Shown here one piece after another: positions 7,832 through 15,090 of a stretch of 49,702 nt of DNA. The stretch is from Spirochaetales bacterium (GTDB taxonomy: Bacteria > Spirochaetota > Spirochaetia > Treponematales > UBA12059). The notes below the pieces were generated by a model, which did no database searches, was not told the DNA's origin, and saw only the letters and a program-made list of their open reading frames with translations. The stretch covers positions 1 to 49,702 of the forward strand of contig JAFGJV010000013.1 in assembly GCA_016928955.1 (NCBI GenBank), given 5' to 3'. Position 1 is the first letter of the stretch. Every line of letters begins with the position of its first letter. The position numbers and the translations under genes are program-made.

Positions 7832-8827
7832 TTACTTGCCTATCAGTGTCAGGTGGATCATGTGCCGCGTAAGCCCGTCCACTCCCAGGAAGGACTCGCA
7901 GGGCACCTTGTCGTAGCCGCCTATGTCGCACGACGCAAGGCCCATGGCCGTGCACGCCAGGTGTATGTTCTCGGAAATCTCGCCCGCCTCTATGAGCGCA
8001 AAGGTCAGTCCCATGTCCACGTACTTTCTCGAGTTCTCGTACAGCGAGTACACGTAGAACATGGCCACGTCTATTGACTCCAGGGAAATGTTGTTGCCCC
8101 AGTTGGCTATTTCCCTGAGCCTGTCCATGTCGCGCGCATCGAATATGCGCACGATTTCCAAGGCGTGGGTGATGGGCATATACTGGTATATTCCCGGCTT
8201 CAAGCCGTCTACGTTCAGCACCACGGCGTACAGGTACACCGGATACAGCCCGCCGCCGGAAGGGGCAGCGCGCACCTTGCTAACGTACTTGTCGCCGAGC
8301 GTCTCGGTCACGGGAAACTCCCCGCCGCCGGGCGCGTGGTTAAAGTCGCCGGTCACGCCGTCGCCGTAAAACAGCACGGACGACAGTTCCTCCATGCTGA
8401 GGCTCTTGCCGGACATCTCCCGCACGCTGCGCCTGGATCGTATGACCGCCCCGAGCGGGGCGTTGATCTTGAGGTATGGCGGCAACGCGACCGACGCTCC
8501 CTCCCGCTCGTTGATGTCGCGCTCCTTGAATTGGCGGGAACTCAGGCTGCCCCTCACGCCCAGCGACGCGTACGAGAACACGCCTATGGGCAGGGCCATA
8601 TCCAGGCTGGACCGTTTGGCGTTGAGGAGATATTCCTCGCTGGCCAAGCGTGAGTCGCGGGATATAGGCGAGCTTCGGTAGCACGCCTCGGGCAGTTTGA
8701 CGCCGAGCGTGTCCGCGTACACGGACATGGGCAGGTTCGTGCAGAAATCGAAGATCTCCCACAAGGGGCCCATTTCCTTTTCCTTGAATTCCGCCACCGT
8801 CATGGCGGTCTTCTGTTTGCCTTTCAT
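7832..8827 (-). CDS. SagB-type FMN dehydrogenase
   Basis: A 331-residue nitroreductase-fold protein of the SagB family, which oxidises azolines to thiazoles and oxazoles using FMN. Diagnostic segments are IRSRRSVREMSGKSLSMEEL, then RAAPSGGGLYPVYLY, and a C-terminal GLASCDIGGYDK. The N-terminal ~100 residues form the extra domain usual in SagB-type proteins. GGAGG precedes ATG 8827. That ATG overlaps the stop of a 31-codon small ORF as ATGA. The match to SagB-type rather than generic nitroreductases rests on the Arg-Arg-Ser-X-Arg and Ala-Pro-Ser-Gly-Gly-Gly blocks and on the neighbours. Confidence 0.92.
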   Translation of the reverse strand: MKGKQKTAMTVAEFKEKEMGPLWEIFDFCTNLPMSVYADTLGVKLPEACYRSSPISRDSRLASEEYLLNAKRSSLDMALPIGVFSYASLGVRGSLSSRQFKERDINEREGASVALPPYLKINAPLGAVIRSRRSVREMSGKSLSMEELSSVLFYGDGVTGDFNHAPGGGEFPVTETLGDKYVSKVRAAPSGGGLYPVYLYAVVLNVDGLKPGIYQYMPITHALEIVRIFDARDMDRLREIANWGNNISLESIDVAMFYVYSLYENSRKYVDMGLTFALIEAGEISENIHLACTAMGLASCDIGGYDKVPCESFLGVDGLTRHMIHLTLIGK

Positions 8828-8919
8828 GCGTCCCTCCGAATGTTCTCATGGTCGGGAGTGCCCGGGCCGAACCGGAAACCCTCAGCTGCTGTATGTACCC
8901 GCCGGTAGTCCTTGCTCAT
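8824..8919 (-). CDS. Small ORF (31 aa) coupled at both ends in the peptide operon
   Basis: Between the permease and the SagB-like gene lies a 31-codon frame starting MSKDYRRVHTAAEG and ending NIRRDA. Its ATG overlaps the permease stop as ATGA, and its TGA overlaps the SagB-like ATG in the same way. Double ATGA coupling is unlikely by chance and fills the only gap between these genes. The product is polar and basic, with no Cys, so it is not an obvious second azole precursor. Spacing of the purine-rich ATGGGA to its start is short, so it would rely on re-initiation. Function is unknown. Confidence 0.45.
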   Translation of the reverse strand: MSKDYRRVHTAAEGFRFGPGTPDHENIRRDA

Positions 8920-9665
8920 TCCCATCTAAATACCCTTGACGACAGCGCGGCGCACAGGGCGGCCATGCCCACAAGCACGAGGAGCGGCAGCGGATGGGCC
9001 GACAGGGGGTCACCCTTCCATACGCCGCGCATGAGGACGACCACGTAGGTCAGGGGCATGAAGTCGGACACGCGCCGCAGGGACTCGGGCATGAGCTCGA
9101 GCGGCATGCCAGCACCGCTAATGAACATCATGCCAAAGCTCAGGAACATGCCTATGGCCTGGGCAGTCTTGGCCGTCTTTGATAGCGCCGCCACCAAGAA
9201 CCCGAGTGACAAAAACGCCGCGCAGGACACGGCTAGCGCCACCAGCACGCGCAGGACATTGGCCGTGAACAGGGCGCCGAACGCGAACCTGCCAACCAGG
9301 GTGAGGATCACCACGCCAGCCAGCGCGAGCAGGAAATACACAGCCATGTCCACCGCCAGGTACACGCCGGCCTTGACCGGCAGGAGCCTGAGCCTCCGGT
9401 ATTCGCCGCGCTCCTTGGCCGCCGCCGTTGCTATGGGCAGGCTGATGAGGGCAACCCCTGAAATGATGATGGCCACGTATGCCGGTATGGATATGTCAAC
9501 CGACCCGAGGTTCCCGAACATGGGATTGGGCTCGTTGCCGTAAGCCATGCCGAACACGATGAGTATCATGGGCGTGAAAAAAATGGTGAAGAACAGGGCC
9601 GGCAGTTCCCTCACGAACAGCTTGATCTTGACCACGGTCAACTTGAGCGTTACGGCCGCGTTCAT
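8916..9665 (-). CDS. ABC-2 type exporter permease (SagH/I-like)
   Basis: A 249-residue membrane protein with about six hydrophobic segments typical of ABC-2 permeases. A cytosolic start (VKIKLFVRELPALFFT) is followed by an early periplasmic loop, and a late segment carries the family-like SGAGMPLELMPESLRRVSDF. Together with the adjacent ATPase it would form a half-size homodimeric exporter for the mature peptide. Classical sag operons have one ATPase and two permeases (G, H, I); here only one permease is found. Its ATG overlaps the ATPase stop (ATGA). Confidence 0.9.
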   Translation of the reverse strand: MNAAVTLKLTVVKIKLFVRELPALFFTIFFTPMILIVFGMAYGNEPNPMFGNLGSVDISIPAYVAIIISGVALISLPIATAAAKERGEYRRLRLLPVKAGVYLAVDMAVYFLLALAGVVILTLVGRFAFGALFTANVLRVLVALAVSCAAFLSLGFLVAALSKTAKTAQAIGMFLSFGMMFISGAGMPLELMPESLRRVSDFMPLTYVVVLMRGVWKGDPLSAHPLPLLVLVGMAALCAALSSRVFRWE

Positions 9666-10567
9666 GCCACCACCTCCCTCTCTGCTTCCCGATGAAACAC
9701 GTCCTCAAGGGAGGCCTGGCGCGACGAAAGGTCGGCGTACCCCACGGCTGCACGATCGAGCGCGGAACGGACTCCGTTCTCAAGCGCCCTGTCGTTGCCG
9801 CGCAGTTCCACGTAGCCGAACTCGTCCACGTCCGGGCTGACGCCCAGGCCGGCCAAATCGGGAATGGATCCGGACAGGGGCTTGAATCGCACCACGGTCT
9901 TGAAACCCAGCCCGCCTATCAGGTCCGCGGGAGACCCGAGGGCTGCAACCTTGCCGCCGAACAGGAAGAGCACCCTGTCGCACAGTTGCTGGGCCTCGTC
10001 CATGTAATGCGTGACCAGGATGACGGTCTTGCCTCTGCGCTTTAAGCCAAGGATCTCCGACCACGCGTCCCGGCGCGATTCCGGATCCAGGCCTGTGGAC
10101 AGCTCGTCAAGAAACACCAGCTCGGGGTCGTGCAGCACCGACAGGAGAACGAACAGCCGCTGCCTCTGCCCACCCGATAGCCTGGAGAACGCAACGTTGC
10201 GCGACTTTTCCAAGCCGTAGCGCTTGAGCTCTGCGTCAACGTCCACCGTGCGGCCAAAATACGCAGCCTGGAGGTCCACCGCCTCCCAGGTCTTCAGGTT
10301 TGCGGGAAGCATGGCCTCCTGGAGCTGGGCACCGACCCTGTGCTTGTACGCCGAGCCGCGTTTTGTGCCGCTCTGTCCGAGCACGCTGAATTGCCCGCCG
10401 TCGGCATCCCGCAGGCCGAGCAGTATTTCCATGATGGTCGTCTTGCCCGCCCCGTTTGGTCCGACCAATCCGAAAATCTCCCCTTCACGCACGTCGAACG
10501 ACACGCCGTCAACGGCCGCCTTGCCTCCGTACTGTTTGTGCAGATCCTTCACAACGATGGCGTTCAT
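9662..10567 (-). CDS. ABC transporter ATPase (SagG-like)
   Basis: A 301-residue ATPase of the ABC-2/CcmA type. It has Walker A GPNGAGKT, signature LSGGQRQR, Walker B LVFLDELSTGLD and switch histidine in VTHYMDEA. In Walker B the usual Glu-Pro after Asp is Glu-Leu (DELSTGLD). A ~90-residue C-terminal extension is common in drug and lantibiotic exporters. ATG 10567 has a strong GAGGAGGG upstream. An in-frame ATG at 10597 also has GAGG and would add 10 residues, but family proteins start near the MNAIVVKDL segment. It is coupled to the permease and presumably powers export of the modified peptide. Confidence 0.93.
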   Translation of the reverse strand: MNAIVVKDLHKQYGGKAAVDGVSFDVREGEIFGLVGPNGAGKTTIMEILLGLRDADGGQFSVLGQSGTKRGSAYKHRVGAQLQEAMLPANLKTWEAVDLQAAYFGRTVDVDAELKRYGLEKSRNVAFSRLSGGQRQRLFVLLSVLHDPELVFLDELSTGLDPESRRDAWSEILGLKRRGKTVILVTHYMDEAQQLCDRVLFLFGGKVAALGSPADLIGGLGFKTVVRFKPLSGSIPDLAGLGVSPDVDEFGYVELRGNDRALENGVRSALDRAAVGYADLSSRQASLEDVFHREAEREVVA

Positions 10568-10662
10568 CAGTCCCTCCTCGAGTACGGCATCTTGCATCGT
10601 TCCTCAATCGTTCATCCCGGCGCGGTCGCTCCCGTAACCCGGGTACCCTTCCCCTGGGCGCG

Positions 10663-11961
10663 TCAAAAAGCGTCCACGCTGAGCCGCTGTCGCTCGGCGG
10701 GATTACCGCGGAAGGCGTGCCTGTTGAGTTCCCGTATGAGCGAGTCGTAACCGAACTGCAGTTCGTCAGCGCTCATGCGCGCCGGCGTGAACACGGCCTG
10801 CGTGAGGTTGTACCGGTCCCAATTCCTGTCAACGATGCGCCCGGAGGCCTCCATGGCCTGGTACAGGTCCGTTCCGGGAAACGGCGTGAGTACGTTCACG
10901 AGCGGGAAGTCGATGCCGTTCCGCATGATGAACTCGTACACGTTCTCGAACACGCTCTCGTCGTCATGGTCCAGCCCCACGATGAAAGACCCGAACACCA
11001 TCACGCCCTTGTCGTGGAGGCGCTTCAAGTTTTCCGCGTAATGCGACGCGTTGTTGACGCCGGCCTTGCGCATGGCGACGAGGTTTTCAGGATCTACGCT
11101 CTCGATTCCCAGGAATACCGACTTGAGCCCGGCGTCCACCGCCAGGTCGAGGAGCTCCTGGTTCTCGGCCAACTGTATGCTTGCCTGAGCTCCCCAGCTC
11201 CTGCCCAGAGGCTTGAGCCGCTGGAACAACTGGCGGGCGTAACCCGGATTGCCAATGATGTTGTCGTCGGCGAACAGGACGAACGATTCGTCCATTGCAC
11301 CCAGCTCGTCCATCACGCTGTCCAGCGGCCGCGTTCGGAAATTCCTTCCGAACATTTTCTTTACGCAGCAGAAGTCGCAGTCGTGGGGGCAGCCGCGCGT
11401 GGCCATCAGGGCGTTCAGCGAGCCCATGCGTCCGCGATAGGCTGGGCCGTCCACGAGGTCAAGGCGAGGCCTTGGAATCAGCGACAGATCCACGGGCTCC
11501 GTGCTCGAATAGACGGGCTCAAGCTTTCCGCGGGCAAAGTCGTCCAGCATCCTGGGCCACAGAAACTCGGCTTCCCCTATGGCCACCGCGTCCGCGTGCT
11601 TCCGCGCCTCGTCAAGCATGAAGCTCACGTGCACGCCGCCGAGCACGACGGGAATTCCGCGCTCCCGGTAGGCGTCGGCCAGGGCGTACATCCGGTTGGC
11701 GTGCATGGTCATTCCTGATATGGCCACCAGGTCGGGCGACCCTTGGTCGTCCATGAGCCCGTTCTGCTCGTCAATCACCTCCAGGTCCACCCCCGCCAGG
11801 GTGACCGCCGCGAGGTAGGGTATGGCTAGCATGGGCGTAATGAGGCGGTGGCTGTTGGCCTCTGCCAGGCCCCGCGAGTACTCATTGTCGGTGCCCGTCT
11901 GTATCATGCGTACTTTGAGGCCGGCCACCGAGCCGCCCCGGTCAGAAATCGTGGATGCCAT
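10663..11961 (-). CDS. B12-binding radical SAM protein, second of a tandem pair
   Basis: A 432-residue protein with an N-terminal cobalamin-binding-like fold (about 15-150; PVVLGGVHVSF) and a radical SAM domain with CxxxCxxC at Cys191, Cys195 and Cys198 (CPHDCDFC). The C-terminal half carries GSFIVGLDHDDESVFE, typical of B12-radical SAM enzymes. Such enzymes methylate unactivated carbons or do other radical chemistry on RiPPs and lipids. Its start overlaps the previous gene by 20 nt; a GTG at 11928 is an alternative. It is clearly a paralogue of the gene upstream. A 95-bp gap separates it from the ABC ATPase. The substrate is inferred from context to be the precursor peptide. Confidence 0.9.
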   Translation of the reverse strand: MASTISDRGGSVAGLKVRMIQTGTDNEYSRGLAEANSHRLITPMLAIPYLAAVTLAGVDLEVIDEQNGLMDDQGSPDLVAISGMTMHANRMYALADAYRERGIPVVLGGVHVSFMLDEARKHADAVAIGEAEFLWPRMLDDFARGKLEPVYSSTEPVDLSLIPRPRLDLVDGPAYRGRMGSLNALMATRGCPHDCDFCCVKKMFGRNFRTRPLDSVMDELGAMDESFVLFADDNIIGNPGYARQLFQRLKPLGRSWGAQASIQLAENQELLDLAVDAGLKSVFLGIESVDPENLVAMRKAGVNNASHYAENLKRLHDKGVMVFGSFIVGLDHDDESVFENVYEFIMRNGIDFPLVNVLTPFPGTDLYQAMEASGRIVDRNWDRYNLTQAVFTPARMSADELQFGYDSLIRELNRHAFRGNPAERQRLSVDAF

Positions 11962-13192
11962 ATGATTTCTCCGTGCCGCTGGAAAAGCGCTGCCGCGAGC
12001 GCTTGAGCAGGGCTTCTGACAGGCCGTGGTGCCGTTCCTTGAGCGTTTCGGGCGACATCAGCTTGGGTTTGAAAACCACCTCGTCGCAGGAATAGCGCGA
12101 CCAGTCGTTCGATATGATGCGCCCTTCCGCCTCCAGCTTGGTCCTGAGCCTGGTTCCCGGGTACGGCGTGAGTATGTTCACGATGGGCACGTATATGTCG
12201 TTGCGCTCGATGAAATCGTACATCTCGTCGAACACGGCCTCCGTGTCGTGGTCCAGCCCGACGATGAAGGAGCCGATCACCCGTATGCCTCGCTCGTTCA
12301 GCCTCCGTATGATCCCGGCGTAATCCCGTTTCATGTTCGAGCCCTTGCCTACCTCAGCCAGGTTCTCCTGGCTGCTGGTCTCAAAGCCGATGAACAGGTG
12401 CCTGCAGCCGGATGCTGCCAACGCGTCCAGGATCTCGTCGTTGTCCAGATAGGCCAGGCTGGACAGCCCGAACCATTCCTTGCCCAGGTCCTTGAGCGCC
12501 GACAGAAGCTCCCGGGCAAAGTCCCGGCCCGCGAGCAGGTTGTCGTCCACCATAAGGAGGCGGGACCTGCCTATGGCCTCTATGTCGCGGAGCACGCTTT
12601 CCAAATTCCTGCGCCTGTACACGCGCCCGAAAAAATCCGGCACGTTGCAGAACGTGCAGCCGCCCGGGCAGCCGCGCCCGGCCTGCACCGAATAGATGGG
12701 TTCCTTGGTCTGGTCGCGGCGGGCAGCGCGAACCAGGTCCCAGCGCGGCTGGGGCAGGAGCGACACGTCTGGCTTGGTCGTGGACGAGTACAGGCGCTTG
12801 AGCCGCCCTTCCTTGAAGTCATCCAGGACCAGGGCCCATAGCTCGTCGGCCTCGCCGATGACGACAGCGTCGGCGTGGAGAAGCGCCTCGTCGGGCAAGG
12901 CGCTCACGTGCATGCCGCCCATGACCACGGGGATGCCAAGCTCCCTGTAATGATCGCCTATCTCGTACGCGCGAACGGCGGCGGCGGTCAGCACGCTGAT
13001 GGCCACCAGGTCCGCGTAGGGATAGGAATTCAGCGCGGTCTGAAACTCGTCGACCAGCTCGATATCCAGCCAGTCGGGCCCCGATGCCGCGAGGAGGGGC
13101 AAACCCAGGCTCGGGAAGTGCACGTTCCCCCAGGAGAACCGCTTGGACACCGGGTTGACCATGAGCAGTTTCTTAGTTTCTTGGTACGCCAT
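11942..13192 (-). CDS. B12-binding radical SAM protein, first of a tandem pair
   Basis: A 416-residue protein with a B12-binding-like N-terminal domain (about 8-130; GIPVVMGGMHVSALPDEA) and a radical SAM core with Cys175, Cys179 and Cys182 (CPGGCTFC). It shares GSFIVGLDHDTEAVFDEMYD and VNILTPYPGT with the following gene, so the two arose by duplication. The ATG at 13192 overlaps the SPASM gene by 20 nt; ATG 13162 (Met-Val-Asn-Pro) is also possible. Likely roles are C-methylation or another radical change of the peptide. The classic Asp-X-His-X-X-Gly cobalamin motif is not evident, as in many members of this superfamily. Confidence 0.9.
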   Translation of the reverse strand: MAYQETKKLLMVNPVSKRFSWGNVHFPSLGLPLLAASGPDWLDIELVDEFQTALNSYPYADLVAISVLTAAAVRAYEIGDHYRELGIPVVMGGMHVSALPDEALLHADAVVIGEADELWALVLDDFKEGRLKRLYSSTTKPDVSLLPQPRWDLVRAARRDQTKEPIYSVQAGRGCPGGCTFCNVPDFFGRVYRRRNLESVLRDIEAIGRSRLLMVDDNLLAGRDFARELLSALKDLGKEWFGLSSLAYLDNDEILDALAASGCRHLFIGFETSSQENLAEVGKGSNMKRDYAGIIRRLNERGIRVIGSFIVGLDHDTEAVFDEMYDFIERNDIYVPIVNILTPYPGTRLRTKLEAEGRIISNDWSRYSCDEVVFKPKLMSPETLKERHHGLSEALLKRSRQRFSSGTEKSYGIHDF

Positions 13193-14318
13193 GTTTGAAG
13201 TTCAGTTCCCACATGGGGAGTTTGCGCATGCAGCTGAGGTTCGAGTCGTCCCCGCTGGTCCTGCTGTTGAAGTGATAGAGCCAGTAGGCCATCACCTCGT
13301 CCATATCCGCGTCGGCCAATTCCTCCACGAGCTTTCCGAGCAGTTTCCGCATGCATACGGGCGGGCTGTCCCGTTCGTCCAGTCCGATGGGCAGGCGGGA
13401 CCCTAGGCAGCCTCCGTAACACGAGTACTGGAACGCGCACGCCGAACACTCGCCTCGCATCCCCTGGTCGCGCACTTTCTGGAACACGGCGTCCATGGCT
13501 TTACGCAGCCGCTCGAAATCCTCTACGCCGCGATAGGGAAAATGCGGGTAGCCCGAATCCAGCGGTATGAACTGGCAGGGCACCAATTCCTGGCTGGCGT
13601 CGACAATCATGAACAGGCGCGACCCAGCGGGACAACGCTTGGTGAGCATGATGTTCAGAGGCTGTACCAGGCGGCCCATGGCCTGTTTCTCGTAACGGAG
13701 GGCGCGCAGGTAGCGTTTGTCCAGCGCTATGATGGTGCGCAGCATCCGTTCATAGAAGGCTTCGTCCAGGCTGAAGTCCCGTCCCTTGAACACCTGCGCC
13801 ACAGGGGTAAACCGTATGAAGGCGGCGTTGTTTTTGAACGCAAAGTCCGCCAGGGCTTCCATGGAGTCCACGTTGCCCTGATGTATCGTACTGCCTATCG
13901 AATAATAAAAACGCTCTGACTTGAGGAGGTCGACAACGTCCATCAGGCGAGCGAAGGTGTCCGTTCCGGTGAGCTTCCTGTGCTCGTCCGCGTCTAGCGT
14001 GTGAAGACTGACGCGCAAATTAACCTTGCGGTTCCTGATCGAGTCGAGGAACGGCTTGTCAATCAGAAGGCCGTTGGTCGTTATGTTTATCCAGTATCCG
14101 CTTCTGTCCGCGTGGTCAATGATTTCCGCCAGGTCGGGATGCATGAGAGGCTCGCCGCCTGACAGCGTGGTGAACTTGAAGCCGTACGTCCTACCGTCGT
14201 CCAGTATGCTTTTTGCCCTTTCCGTTGGCAGGTAGGTCGCCGCGTTGTCCTGCTTCCACGCGCCGCAGAACGTGCACCTCATATTGCAGTCCGTGGTCAA
14301 AAACAGATCCAGGTTCAT
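13173..14318 (-). CDS. Radical SAM/SPASM-type peptide-modifying enzyme
   Basis: A 381-residue protein. The radical SAM cluster is Cys11, Cys15 and Cys18 (CNMRCTFC), followed by LSGGEPLMHPDLAEI. The C-terminal third is Cys-rich (229, 248, 291, 294, 300, 304, 322), as expected for SPASM or twitch auxiliary iron-sulfur clusters. Such enzymes install thioether or C-C bonds or epimerise RiPP precursors. The start ATG 14318 is chosen for its GAGGAAGG; a longer open frame upstream lacks one. It is the first modification gene after the precursor. An odd feature is that CMRKL occurs twice near the end (322-326 and 363-367). Confidence 0.9.
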   Translation of the reverse strand: MNLDLFLTTDCNMRCTFCGAWKQDNAATYLPTERAKSILDDGRTYGFKFTTLSGGEPLMHPDLAEIIDHADRSGYWINITTNGLLIDKPFLDSIRNRKVNLRVSLHTLDADEHRKLTGTDTFARLMDVVDLLKSERFYYSIGSTIHQGNVDSMEALADFAFKNNAAFIRFTPVAQVFKGRDFSLDEAFYERMLRTIIALDKRYLRALRYEKQAMGRLVQPLNIMLTKRCPAGSRLFMIVDASQELVPCQFIPLDSGYPHFPYRGVEDFERLRKAMDAVFQKVRDQGMRGECSACAFQYSCYGGCLGSRLPIGLDERDSPPVCMRKLLGKLVEELADADMDEVMAYWLYHFNSRTSGDDSNLSCMRKLPMWELNFKHGVPRN

Positions 14319-14493
14319 GGCCCTTCCTCTGGCGTAGAGCGCCCGTGCATCGCGTTCCGCCTGGCGTGGCGCGCGGATACACCTCTCCCGTAACGTCGAA
14401 ACACGAGTACCTGAGCATCGCAATTGCTGTCGGATTTTTTATCTAAGCCCCGCCGGCGTTATACGATTGTCTTCTAAACGCGGGGCCTGGGTT

Positions 14494-14526
14494 CCGCCGC
14501 CTCGCGATAGCGGCGGATGTTTTTTT
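14494..14526. terminator. Hairpin between precursor and modification genes
   Basis: CCGCCGC (14494-14500) pairs with GCGGCGG (14510-14516) around a 9-nt loop. On the plus strand it is followed by a run of T (14520-14526), so it is a good terminator for plus-strand transcripts. On the minus (operon) strand the U-tract is absent after the stem, so it would act only as a pause, processing or mRNA-stability element behind the precursor gene. A similar position is used in sagA-sagB operons to make precursor mRNA more abundant. Confidence 0.5.
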
Positions 14527-14529
14527 ATG

Positions 14530-14646
14530 TTACCAGGACGTGGACGTGCAGGTGCATCCGCCGCAGCAGCAGCAGGAGCCTGGCGCGAGCACGACGGTGC
14601 TGTTGGCGGCGCACGTGGTGCCGACCTTTGAGTTGAAACTCAGCAT
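14530..14646 (-). CDS. Streptolysin S-like (TOMM/LAP) precursor peptide
   Basis: A 38-residue peptide of SagA type. The leader has FNSKV at 4-8, matching the FXXXB motif used for recognition by SagC in SagA-like leaders, and ends near Ala-Pro-Gly-Ser (21-24), like the Val-Ala-Pro-Gly-Gly of SagA. The core follows with Cys25-28, Gly29-30, Cys31, Thr32, Cys33, Thr34, Ser35, Thr36, Ser37 and a final Trp38, giving up to six thiazoles plus possible oxazoles. Cys12 in the leader is unusual. A very strong GGGAGGTGA lies 8 nt before ATG 14646. The frame is open upstream (to 14853), but the Shine-Dalgarno and SagA alignment favour this start. Confidence 0.9.
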   Translation of the reverse strand: MLSFNSKVGTTCAANSTVVLAPGSCCCCGGCTCTSTSW

Positions 14647-14802
14647 ACCATCACCTCCCATTGGGATGAGTACAGAGCCAGATCCCCAAGGTGCTGCCGA
14701 TCTTCCGTAATCGGCGAAATCCGTGGCCTGCGGGTCTTCCGCCGCTACAATCGCAAATCCGGAGATCCGGCCCATTCGGGACGGCGACGCCGTCTTGGTG
14801 AG
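14647..14802 (-). promoter_or_regulatory. Long 5' leader of the peptide operon
   Basis: About 150 nt separate the predicted transcription start from the precursor ATG. The segment contains GACGGCGTCGCCGTC, a self-complementary run near its 5' end, and ends in the precursor ribosome site. No known riboswitch could be recognised. The frame of the precursor stays open through it, so a longer product is formally possible. Confidence 0.35.
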
Positions 14803-14832
14803 ATTATCTGGTCGGTTTTCTGGATGTGTCAA
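14803..14832 (-). promoter_or_regulatory. Promoter of the streptolysin S-like operon
   Basis: On the minus strand TTGACA (14827-14832), an 18-nt spacer and GATAAT (14803-14808) give a near-consensus housekeeping promoter. It lies at the edge of an AT-rich stretch (about 14,820-15,000), which is otherwise empty of genes. It would drive the precursor and, by read-through, the modification genes. Confidence 0.65.
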
Positions 14833-15050
14833 CTTATTTCGTATTACTAGCACGTTATTTTATTGAGTTTTTTTGTTTTTAGTAACAGGTTGAATTATTA
14901 ACATCTGGGAGAATTTGTCATCCCCTTCGAGCAATAATGCTATTTTCTTAAAAGGTGACTACGGTGAGCCTCTCAACAAGATGATAAAAATCCGCCACCC
15001 ATTTTTCTATCAGCCCTTTAAGATCAGCGAGCATCATCCCGCCGTATCCT

Positions 15051-15083
15051 TAAAAACACGCTGAGAACCACAGTGGTTTTCAG
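15051..15083 (-). terminator. Rho-independent terminator after the DUF1007-linked membrane protein
   Basis: An inverted repeat CTGAGAACCAC/GTGGTTTTCAG occupies 15061-15083. On the minus strand it is followed by GTGTTTTTA (15051-15059 region). It starts 8 bp after the stop at 15091. The stretch 14833-15050 to its left holds no gene I can support. Confidence 0.7.
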
Positions 15084-15090
15084 AACGCCC

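Noticed and set aside
10456..11718. 420-codon plus-strand open frame antisense to a radical SAM gene
   Set aside because: The opposite strand carries a clear B12-radical SAM protein with intact motifs; the plus frame shows no domain.
14191..14418. 75-codon frame between precursor and SPASM gene as a second small gene
   Set aside because: No Shine-Dalgarno, overlaps the SPASM gene start in another frame, and no precursor-like Cys or leader motif in an ordered arrangement.
14447..14486. Second terminator between precursor and SPASM gene
   Set aside because: GCCCCGC and GCGGGGC could pair, but the loop is 26 nt and no U-run follows on the operon strand.
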